This document shows, piece after piece, positions 25,740 to 32,969 of a stretch of DNA of 64,000 bases (positions are counted from its first letter, which is position 1; each line of letters begins with the position of its first letter). A model generated the notes under the pieces. That model saw only the letters and a program-made list of their open reading frames with translations. It was not told the DNA's origin and did not search any database. The DNA lies in the NCBI RefSeq assembly GCF_003339505.1, contig NZ_QPIW01000004.1, positions 186,001 to 250,000 of the forward strand, in the 5' to 3' direction. The position numbers and the translations under genes are program-made. Source of the DNA: Runella aurantiaca. Lineage in GTDB: Bacteria; Bacteroidota; Bacteroidia; Cytophagales; Spirosomataceae.

Positions 25740-27503
25740 TTAAGAAATCACTTCCTTGTACTGCATTCTGTACAGATTGGCGTAGAACCCGCCTCGCTCT
25801 AGTAGTTCGTCGTGTGTTCCTTTTTCCTGAATTTCGCCTTTGTCGAGCACAATGATTTGGCTCGCTTTCTGGATGGTACTCAAGCGGTGCGCAATTACGA
25901 TGGCGGTGCGGCCTTTCATCAGTTTTTCAATGGCATTCTGAATCAACTCTTCCGTTTCGGTATCTACCGACGACGTAGCTTCGTCCAACACAATGATTTT
26001 TGGGTCATGGACCAAGGCCCGAACGAACGAGATTAATTGACGTTGCCCTACCGAAAGCGTAGCACCGCGCTCCATGACGTTGTAATCATAGCCCTCTGGA
26101 AGGCGCTCGATGAACTCGTGCGCCCCCACCAATTGCGCGGCCTCGATGATGCGCGCACGACTAATGGAGGTATTGCCGAGCGTAATGTTGTTGTGAATGG
26201 TGTCCGAAAATAAAAAAACATCTTGCAACACCACCCCGATATTTTGGCGTAATGCGCCCAGTTCGTAGCTGTGAATTTCGGTGCCATCCACCAAAATCTC
26301 ACCTTTATTGATGTCATAAAAACGGCTCAATAAATTAATGACCGACGATTTTCCCGCACCTGTGGCCCCCACAAAAGCGATGGTTTCACCTTCTTTGACG
26401 TCAAATGAAATATCCTTTAGGACGTACTCTTCTTCGTTATAAGCAAACCAAACGTTTTTGAAAGAGACTTCTCCGCGTAATGTTTCGGGGGCATAACTAC
26501 CGTTGTTGACCGTAAAATCGTGGCTGTCGAGCAGCTTTAAGATGCGGTCGGTACTTACAATTCCCATCTGGAGGGTATTGAAACGGTCGGCCAGCATTCG
26601 TATGGGTCTGAAAAACAGGCCAATAAAGATAATAAATGCGGTTACCGTACCAAAAGTGGCGTTATAATGCATGATTTCGCGGGCACCGTACCACACCACC
26701 AAACCCGTTGCGGCGGCGGCAATGACGTCGGCAACGGGATAATAGACCGAATAATACCAGATCGAACGGATGTTGGCGTCGCGGTGAACGGTATTGATTT
26801 TCTTGAATTTACGGTATTCAGTTTTTTCGGCGCTGAAAATCTGCACAATATTCATCCCCGTAAGGTGCTCTTGCACAAACGAGTTGAGGTTGGAGACTGC
26901 CGTGCGTACTTCGTTGAATGAATCCTTGATTTTTTCCTTGAAAATATACGTACTTATCAGCATGAAGGGCACCGTAGCAAGACTAATGAGAGATAGGCGC
27001 CAATCGGTGTAAAACATCACCCCGATGATAAGAATTAACTGCAAAATATCGCCCGCCACAGCGGCCATACCGTCGCTGAACACGTCGGAGAGGGTTTCAA
27101 CGTCGGAGACCGTCCGCGTGACCAAACGGCCAATGGGCGTATTGTCGAAGAATTTCAAGCGAAGGCTAAGGATTTTTTCGTACAACTGCACCCGAATATC
27201 ACGGATGATATTTTGTCCCAGCCAACCTGCCAAATAGGTATTGGCAAACTGAATCACCGCCTGCACCAACAAAATGCCAATCATAATCAACAGCATGACC
27301 ACAAGCCCATTGTAATCACCCGTTGCGATTTGATTGTCAATGGTATAGCGAATCAATAACGGGCTTAATGGCGCTAAGAACGCGCTCAGTAAAATGATGG
27401 CAATGAGGAAATAAAATTGTTTTTGGTAAGGTTTAATGAAGGTGTAAAGACGGCGAAGGGTGGGCCAGTCAAATATTTTTCCGCTTTTTTTTTCTTCGTT
27501 CAT
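25740..27503 (-). CDS. ABC transporter, fused permease and ATPase (type-1 half exporter), likely lasso-peptide exporter
   Basis: The 587-residue protein has a six-helix membrane domain (about 30-310) followed by a nucleotide-binding domain. The latter has Walker A GATGAGKSS, the signature LSVGQRQ, and Walker B KIIVLDEATSS with the H-loop IVIAHRLS. It forms a homodimeric exporter. No C39 peptidase domain is attached, so it exports an already processed substrate. It is transcribed divergently from the lasso cyclase gene with a 108-base shared promoter region, which fits the D (export) role in a lasso cluster. This type of exporter also occurs elsewhere as a lipid or drug pump, so the substrate is inferred from location. 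Confidence 0.9.
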   Translation of the reverse strand: MNEEKKSGKIFDWPTLRRLYTFIKPYQKQFYFLIAIILLSAFLAPLSPLLIRYTIDNQIATGDYNGLVVMLLIMIGILLVQAVIQFANTYLAGWLGQNIIRDIRVQLYEKILSLRLKFFDNTPIGRLVTRTVSDVETLSDVFSDGMAAVAGDILQLILIIGVMFYTDWRLSLISLATVPFMLISTYIFKEKIKDSFNEVRTAVSNLNSFVQEHLTGMNIVQIFSAEKTEYRKFKKINTVHRDANIRSIWYYSVYYPVADVIAAAATGLVVWYGAREIMHYNATFGTVTAFIIFIGLFFRPIRMLADRFNTLQMGIVSTDRILKLLDSHDFTVNNGSYAPETLRGEVSFKNVWFAYNEEEYVLKDISFDVKEGETIAFVGATGAGKSSVINLLSRFYDINKGEILVDGTEIHSYELGALRQNIGVVLQDVFLFSDTIHNNITLGNTSISRARIIEAAQLVGAHEFIERLPEGYDYNVMERGATLSVGQRQLISFVRALVHDPKIIVLDEATSSVDTETEELIQNAIEKLMKGRTAIVIAHRLSTIQKASQIIVLDKGEIQEKGTHDELLERGGFYANLYRMQYKEVIS

Positions 27504-27611
27504 GTTACGAAAAGGGATGATCTGTTTGTGAGTAACAGCAAAAAAAGAAAGAAAGTTGAATTTAGAATTAATTTTACTCAGATTTGAATCTTTCCTTAAA
27601 TGTTATGATTA

Positions 27612-29660
27612 ATGAGTGGAATTTGCGGTATTATTTACTTTGACGATAAACCTGTAGCGGATAAATTGGAAGAAATGGCGCAACGCATTTCGCACCGAGG
27701 TTTGGACGGGATTACGTATTATAAAAACAGACAGGTAGGGTTGGCGCACCTGATGCGACAGGTAACCTACGAATCAATTCACGAAAAACAGCCCCTAAAA
27801 AGTCAATCTGGTTGTGTGTGCGTGGCCGATGCTCGGATTGATAATCGCAATGAACTCATTGCTCAGCTTGATTTAAAACCTTCCTATTGCCCAGTCATTA
27901 CTGATTCGGAGTTGATTATGGCGGCTTATGAGCGTTGGGGTGATGATTGTCTTTATCATTTGATTGGTGACTTTGCCTTTGCCATTTGGGACCCCCGTCG
28001 CCAAAAATTGGTGGCAGCCCGTGATCATTCGGGAATAAGACCGTTTTATTATTATTTTAAACCCGGAAAATTTATCGCTTTTGCGTCAGAAATTCAGGCG
28101 CTTTTTGCGGTTCCCGAAGTGCCTAAAAAAATAAATGACGAAAAGATTGTGCCTTATGTGCTTTGGTTAACCGACTTCCGGGCTCATCAAGCTTCTACTT
28201 TTTACCAAGGTATTTTTAATTTGAAACCCGCCCATTGGCTGGTAGCAGACAGCAGTGGGGTGTCAACGAAATTTTGCTGGGACCTCAATTTGGAGCGTTT
28301 CAGCCATCTTAAAACGGACGAAGATTTTGTAGCCGCCCATCGCGAGATTTTCAACGAAGCCGTCAATTGCCGCATACGTACATCCTTTGGCGTAGGTGGG
28401 GATATTAGCGGAGGTTTGGACTCGTCGTCCATAGCCTGTGCGGCGCTTCAAACGCTTCAGGAAAGGCAGAAACCTTATTGGGGCTACAGCTGGGATTGCT
28501 CCAATGATAAAGATGCCGATGAGCGTGAATTTATTGACATAATGGTTGGGGTAAAGGGACTCAATCATCAATACATTAGGCCGACCCAAGTAAAGGAAAT
28601 GTCAGTGGAAGGCTATTATAATAACCGACCCGACTATTTTATTGCAGATGTCAATCATTACCTGCCTACCATGAAGGCAGCGCATAAAAACGGCGTGCGC
28701 ACTTATTTGACAGGCGTGGAAGGAGACACCGTTTTGAGTTATGGTAAGGAAACCTTCTCCGCATTGCTTATGGAGGGTAAATGGGATGCCTTTCGGACCC
28801 ATATTGAGCATATATTATATACCGGTACATTTAGAAAAAATATCCCAAAATATGACAGAAATTTTAAGAGCCAAGCGGCTTTTATTGCCTTCCCGTACAT
28901 TTATAAAGTATTGATTCGAGCGTTGCGTATGGGGCATTTATGGGCTTTGTTGCGCCATTTCAAACATTGTAAGCGCTACTTTAATATTCCTCCTTCATTA
29001 GTTTCTGTTTATGTAGGTCGAAAGATTTATACCAAATTGCTCAAACTTAGAAATAGGTATTGGAATAAAGAAACTTTTTTCTCTATTTTGCATGATAGGT
29101 ACAATGAACAGTCTCCGATTATCTTAAAAGAGTTTCATTTTGAAGATATTCCTAGAGAAGATAATGCCGACGTAATTGCGCATTTTAAACAGGCAACTAG
29201 CGGAGGTATCATTGATTCTCTGGTTAGTTATCACACCAGTGGAATCCTAAATGGAATTGAGATGGCACATCCTTTTATGGACAAACGCCTCATTGAGTTT
29301 AGTCTGATTGTACCCAATCATCTCCAATTTGGAGATGGAGTTACGCGAAAAATCCACCGATTAGCGGTAAGTGGCCAAGTGCCTGATGCCATTCGTTGGC
29401 GATTGGATAAAGCAAATTTTACACCTTACACACGTCGATGTTTTTATGAAACGTTTACCGACCCAAAGGCCTTTATCCAAGAAAACAGGAACATATTAAG
29501 TCCTTATGTGAATGTGGATATGTCAATGAAATATGCTGAATACGCCCGGACGGCTGATTTGAATTCTAAAAAAGGCTATGATGCCTTTTACCAAACGGTT
29601 CGCGTAGTGTATTTAGCCATCTGGCTAAACCAAAACCAAATTAACAATAAACCAACGTAA
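27612..29660 (+). CDS. Lasso peptide cyclase (asparagine-synthetase-related)
   Basis: The 682-residue protein has an N-terminal glutaminase-like domain (about 1-210) and a C-terminal ATP-dependent synthetase domain with the PP-loop SGGLDSSS at about 266-273. In true asparagine synthetase the second residue is the Cys nucleophile of the glutaminase site. Here it is Ser (MSGICGI), so glutamine cleavage is unlikely. This is the usual state in lasso cyclases, which adenylate a ring acid side chain and join it to the core N terminus. It is followed four bases later by the precursor gene, and the rest of the cluster lies downstream, which makes the assignment strong. Confidence 0.88.
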   Translation: MSGICGIIYFDDKPVADKLEEMAQRISHRGLDGITYYKNRQVGLAHLMRQVTYESIHEKQPLKSQSGCVCVADARIDNRNELIAQLDLKPSYCPVITDSELIMAAYERWGDDCLYHLIGDFAFAIWDPRRQKLVAARDHSGIRPFYYYFKPGKFIAFASEIQALFAVPEVPKKINDEKIVPYVLWLTDFRAHQASTFYQGIFNLKPAHWLVADSSGVSTKFCWDLNLERFSHLKTDEDFVAAHREIFNEAVNCRIRTSFGVGGDISGGLDSSSIACAALQTLQERQKPYWGYSWDCSNDKDADEREFIDIMVGVKGLNHQYIRPTQVKEMSVEGYYNNRPDYFIADVNHYLPTMKAAHKNGVRTYLTGVEGDTVLSYGKETFSALLMEGKWDAFRTHIEHILYTGTFRKNIPKYDRNFKSQAAFIAFPYIYKVLIRALRMGHLWALLRHFKHCKRYFNIPPSLVSVYVGRKIYTKLLKLRNRYWNKETFFSILHDRYNEQSPIILKEFHFEDIPREDNADVIAHFKQATSGGIIDSLVSYHTSGILNGIEMAHPFMDKRLIEFSLIVPNHLQFGDGVTRKIHRLAVSGQVPDAIRWRLDKANFTPYTRRCFYETFTDPKAFIQENRNILSPYVNVDMSMKYAEYARTADLNSKKGYDAFYQTVRVVYLAIWLNQNQINNKPT

Positions 29661-29664
29661 CAAA

Positions 29665-29802
29665 ATGAAAAACAAATCCCTACTCAAACCAAAGAGAAAG
29701 TACGCTACGCCTGTTTTAAAACACTATGGAAGTGTTCAAAAATTAACATTCGGAATGGGAAGCGGCGGAGGTGATGGAATGTCAACAATGATGGATGTGT
29801 AA
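29665..29802 (+). CDS. Lasso peptide precursor (45 residues)
   Basis: This small gene starts four bases after the cyclase stop and encodes 45 residues. The leader has the lasso recognition pattern YxxPxLxxxG (Tyr13, Pro16, Leu18, Gly22) and a Thr at position -2 (Thr28). The predicted core is GMGSGGGDGMSTMMDV, 16 residues, with Gly1 and Asp8 placed for an eight-residue isopeptide macrolactam and an eight-residue tail GMSTMMDV. No Cys is present, so it would be a class II lasso peptide. I recognise no known lasso peptide in the core. A hairpin terminator follows at once. Confidence 0.9.
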   Translation: MKNKSLLKPKRKYATPVLKHYGSVQKLTFGMGSGGGDGMSTMMDV

Positions 29803-29810
29803 TGTGATGA

Positions 29811-29848
29811 AGAGAATTGGCGAATGACTCGGCAATTCTCTTTGTTTT
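29811..29848 (+). terminator. Terminator/attenuator directly after the lasso precursor gene
   Basis: AGAGAATTG at 29811-29819 pairs with CAATTCTCT at 29833-29841, followed by TTGTTTTAT. Lying between the precursor and the remaining maturation genes, it could keep precursor mRNA more abundant than downstream mRNA. Confidence 0.7.
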
Positions 29849-29873
29849 ATGTCTGTAGTTTCTTTTATAAATA

Positions 29874-30935
29874 ATGACCACCACTGTTTCTTCCAAGCTT
29901 CCTCCGTTATATCATCGCTTTTTTCCGGATTTTATTGAAAACGAAATCCCTGCTGAAACCATTGCCACTTGCGATGATTGCGTATTTTGTCGACAGCCCC
30001 AAAACCCCTTCATTAATACTAAATGCTGCACCTATTATCCCCAAATGTCTAATTACCTCATTGGGGGTTTATTACAGGATACTGGATGGACTGAGGGGAA
30101 AAAACGCATGCGTGCGTTGATAAAATCACGAAAAGGAGTTACCCCCTACGGTCTAATTCGCCCTAAAGGATACGATTTGTTGGATAAAGAGTTGCGCACT
30201 CTGCACCCTACCGATACAGGTTGGACTCAGATGGAAGTCGAGGCGCTCAGATGCCCCTTTTATGACAAAGGGCAGTGTACGGTATGGGCGTATAGAGAGC
30301 ATTGTTGTTCTACCCATTTTTGTTTTTCAGTGGGAGGAAAAAAAGGGAAACAATTTTGGTCGCTATTGAATGATTACCTAATTCTGGTCGAAAAAGAATT
30401 GTCGAAGTATGCGTTGTATCAGTTGGGCTGGGATGCCGATAAGCTATTGTTGGAGAAGCCTGATTGTCGAAACATAGTAATAGACAACCCATTAGGTGAA
30501 ATCAATGAGGAGCAATATGCGGCACTTTGGGGAGTGTGGGCCGGTCGGGAAGAACAACTCTATGCGGCGTGTTATGAGATTATTTCTCAACTTGATTTGG
30601 ATACTTTTGAACGCATTATGGGGGTAAACCACCAAATTTATTTGGCAAAACTGACGCATTCCAAAACCCAGTTTCAAGTTCCTGACATTCCTGAATTTTT
30701 AATTTATAATCGCAAAATAGAGACTGAGACCACAAAAGAGGGTGACATTCGTTATTTATCTTCTGATACCTATGTGGTAGTTTCCCCATTGATCCATAAA
30801 TTGGTTGAAAAATTTGACGGAACTCGTACTTATCATAGCTTATCTTCCCTATTTATTCCCTTCGGCATCGATTTTCAGAAAGACTATCTTTTGATGTTAT
30901 ATTTAAATAACATATTGATTCAGAAAGACGCTTAG
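29874..30935 (+). CDS. Cysteine-rich (YkgJ-like metal-cluster) protein in lasso cluster, function unknown
   Basis: I do not recognise this 353-residue protein with certainty. It has no signal peptide. Two cysteine clusters stand out: near residues 34-50, CDDCVFC followed by TKCCTYYP, and near 125-150, RCPFYDKGQC followed by EHCCSTHFC. The arrangement resembles the CxxCxxCC zinc- or iron-chelating YkgJ family, whose members bind a metal cluster and may act as modifying enzymes. The C-terminal 170 residues are mainly helical and lack Cys. It lies between the precursor and the leader-binding protein in one strand run. A role in lasso tailoring or metal/redox sensing is possible, but this is inference from location. 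Confidence 0.55.
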   Translation: MTTTVSSKLPPLYHRFFPDFIENEIPAETIATCDDCVFCRQPQNPFINTKCCTYYPQMSNYLIGGLLQDTGWTEGKKRMRALIKSRKGVTPYGLIRPKGYDLLDKELRTLHPTDTGWTQMEVEALRCPFYDKGQCTVWAYREHCCSTHFCFSVGGKKGKQFWSLLNDYLILVEKELSKYALYQLGWDADKLLLEKPDCRNIVIDNPLGEINEEQYAALWGVWAGREEQLYAACYEIISQLDLDTFERIMGVNHQIYLAKLTHSKTQFQVPDIPEFLIYNRKIETETTKEGDIRYLSSDTYVVVSPLIHKLVEKFDGTRTYHSLSSLFIPFGIDFQKDYLLMLYLNNILIQKDA

Positions 30936-31135
30936 TAACTGAAAAACCGAGAAATGTAAAACTGAGAACCGCAAAACTGAAAAATGTATTGTAACAGCGT
31001 ACCGTACAGGCAGGTTCTCAAACTAGCCTTGAATGCTACCATACGTTTGAAATAGGAATGCCAGAAATAATAAAGAGGAATTATACTTATCAGAAGTTTT
31101 GCTTTAATTTTATACATTACAATTACATTTTAACT

Positions 31136-31160
31136 GGGCTTATTGCCGTAATTATCTTTA
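31136..31160 (+). promoter_or_regulatory. Upstream motif shared with the C25 peptidase gene
   Basis: GGGCTTA-TTGCCGTAA occurs here just before the B1 start and again (with one extra A) at 32896-32912 upstream of the C25 protease gene. The shared block of about 16 bases followed by an AT-rich -7-like region suggests a common promoter or operator. Confidence 0.3.
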
Positions 31161-31163
31161 GTC

Positions 31164-31445
31164 ATGAATTTTGATGCAAATCAAACCTTTAAGCTTTCCC
31201 CCCGACAAGTATCTTCCAGTCTTGACAATGAGACTATTATCTTGAATCATGATGCGGGGATTTATTATGATCTTAATGAGGTAGGAACCTTTATATGGGA
31301 ACAACTTCAACAAAAACCTTCAACACTTGCAGAACTTAAAAACGCTATCTTGGAAGAATTTGAGGTAGAAGAGGCTACCTGCGAGAATGATATCAAGATG
31401 CTCTTAACGCAATTGATGGATGAAAAACTGGTGGAGACGCTTTAA
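31164..31445 (+). CDS. Lasso peptide biosynthesis protein B1 (PqqD-like RiPP recognition element)
   Basis: A 93-residue PqqD-like winged-helix protein. LNHDAGIYYDLNEVGTFIWE near the middle is the typical PqqD/RRE core segment, and LEEFEVEEATCENDIKMLLT near the end forms the following helices. RRE proteins bind the precursor leader, here expected to contact Tyr13 and Pro16, and deliver it to the peptidase and cyclase. Its end overlaps the B2 start by 26 bases, which shows the split B1/B2 arrangement and translational coupling. Confidence 0.85.
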   Translation: MNFDANQTFKLSPRQVSSSLDNETIILNHDAGIYYDLNEVGTFIWEQLQQKPSTLAELKNAILEEFEVEEATCENDIKMLLTQLMDEKLVETL

Positions 31446-31854
31446 AAAATGGTTTGCCCTTCCGAGTTCGGATAAGTGGCTTCTAATTCAGGCAACAGTC
31501 GTTATATTACTGATAAAATTAGGCCTTAAGCTGCTGTCTTTCAAAAGTTTCAAAACCGTTTACGCGCATTGCATTGCAAACCCCTCTGCCAAAAACTACC
31601 CAACATCATACATAAAACAGTTGGTTTGGAGCATAAGTGCGGTTAGCTCGGCGCTTCCGCTGTCTATACTGTGCCTTCCGCAAGCATTGGCGATGAAATT
31701 TTTTTTACGGGGCGATGAAGGCTTTGTTTTGAAAATCGGGGTGGCTAATCCAGTACAACAATTCAGTGCACATGCGTGGATTGAAAAAGAAGGAAAAATT
31801 GTCATTGGCGACGTGCCTAATGTAAGTTACGTTCCGCTGTGGGATTGGAATTAA
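31420..31854 (+). CDS. Lasso peptide biosynthesis protein B2 (transglutaminase-like leader peptidase)
   Basis: The 144-residue protein has the family's Cys-His-Asp triad: Cys in CLPQALAMKFFLRG near residue 88, His in SAHAWIEKEGK near residue 120, and Asp in GDVP near the end. It removes the leader after the Thr -2 position before cyclisation. A hydrophobic segment near residues 22-40 (WLLIQATVVILLIKLGLKLL) is unusually strong and may anchor it to the membrane. The start ATG lies inside the B1 gene in another frame. Confidence 0.85.
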   Translation: MKNWWRRFKKWFALPSSDKWLLIQATVVILLIKLGLKLLSFKSFKTVYAHCIANPSAKNYPTSYIKQLVWSISAVSSALPLSILCLPQALAMKFFLRGDEGFVLKIGVANPVQQFSAHAWIEKEGKIVIGDVPNVSYVPLWDWN

Positions 31855-31955
31855 ACATGATTATCAACACAAATTGAGAAGGGTGAAGGATAAGGTGCGT
31901 CTAGATTTATTCCTAACTTGCGACCCATTTTTACTCGTTACAAACCAATTGCAGA

Positions 31956-32852
31956 ATGCTTTTTCGGGCGTATGATTTGACCATTGATTCAGATATAGAT
32001 CTTCAGTTACCTGCGGCAAAAGGGAAAGCAGATATTGTATTGAAAGAAGCGCAGTTCACATTGCCGAAATTGTATCAAACCTTGATTTATAGAAAAGGTG
32101 TACGCGCTCAATTTGGTGAAAATGAGTCGAGTATATTTCTTCATTGGCCAGAACTGGCTAATTTTAAAATGACCGACGGAAAGGTGCTGGAATATGAAAA
32201 ATTGACGGATGATGAAGATGTATTCAGACTTTTTGCCCTGAGCGAAGCCTTGGGAATGGTGTTGTTTCAGCGGAATCTTTTTTTGTTACACGGAAGCGCA
32301 GTACAGGTAGGTGCAAAGGCAACCGTATTTATTGGTCGCCCAGGTGCGGGAAAATCAACAACTTTGTCGGCATTTGCACAGCAGGAACACGCTATTTTGA
32401 GTGATGACCTTACCGCGATATGGTTTGATGCCGCTGGTCAGCCTTTTGTACTTCCTGGTTTTCCTCAGGTAAAGATTTGGGAAAGCGCCGTAGACAATCT
32501 GGGGTTTGATAAAAACCTTTTACAACCAGCCTTTGAGGGGCATAATAAATTTTTGTATCAGCAGCCGTTATCCGTTTTTCCTACCGCACTCGTTCCTCTC
32601 CATCAAATTATCATTTTACAACGCCCTTATTCCCAAAAAGTAGGTAAACTAAAACTGATTGAAAGCCCGATTGAATTGTTTCGCCACTTTCCTTTGCCAC
32701 CCCGACTGTTGCGAGGAGCAGCATTACAGCGTCATTTTGAAGATTGTATTCGCTTGATCAAAGCCGTCAATATCCTGAAAATGCGCCGACCGCGCAATTT
32801 TAATCTTTTGAAAAAGTGGGTAAAACAACAGGTGACTTCCGCCGAAGAATAG
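31956..32852 (+). CDS. HPr-kinase-related kinase (lasso peptide kinase-like)
   Basis: The 298-residue protein has the HprK fold: His112 in LHGSAV, P-loop GRPGAGKST at 127-135, then AILSDDLTAIW with the paired Asp at 150-151. Related kinases in lasso clusters of the paeninodin type phosphorylate the C-terminal Ser of the core or precursor. Here the core ends in Val, so the phosphorylated residue would have to be Ser11, Thr12, Ser4 or something else. It follows B2 after about 100 bases on the same strand. An alternative role is a regulatory kinase unrelated to the peptide. Confidence 0.75.
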   Translation: MLFRAYDLTIDSDIDLQLPAAKGKADIVLKEAQFTLPKLYQTLIYRKGVRAQFGENESSIFLHWPELANFKMTDGKVLEYEKLTDDEDVFRLFALSEALGMVLFQRNLFLLHGSAVQVGAKATVFIGRPGAGKSTTLSAFAQQEHAILSDDLTAIWFDAAGQPFVLPGFPQVKIWESAVDNLGFDKNLLQPAFEGHNKFLYQQPLSVFPTALVPLHQIIILQRPYSQKVGKLKLIESPIELFRHFPLPPRLLRGAALQRHFEDCIRLIKAVNILKMRRPRNFNLLKKWVKQQVTSAEE

Positions 32853-32919
32853 ATGGCTGAGCCTCTAAATTGGATTTGATTGTGGAGCAATATGCGGGCT
32901 TAATTGCCGTAAATAGGCA

Positions 32920-32927
32920 TAAGTTTG
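32920..32927 (+). promoter_or_regulatory. Candidate -7 box (TAAGTTTG) ahead of the C25 peptidase gene
   Basis: TAAGTTTG matches TAnnTTTG exactly, 43 bases before the start. The shared motif GGGCTTAATTGCCGTAA lies just upstream at 32896-32912. Confidence 0.45.
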
Positions 32928-32969
32928 TAACTTGCTTCAATATCAAAGAACGATTGGAGAAAAGTGAAT

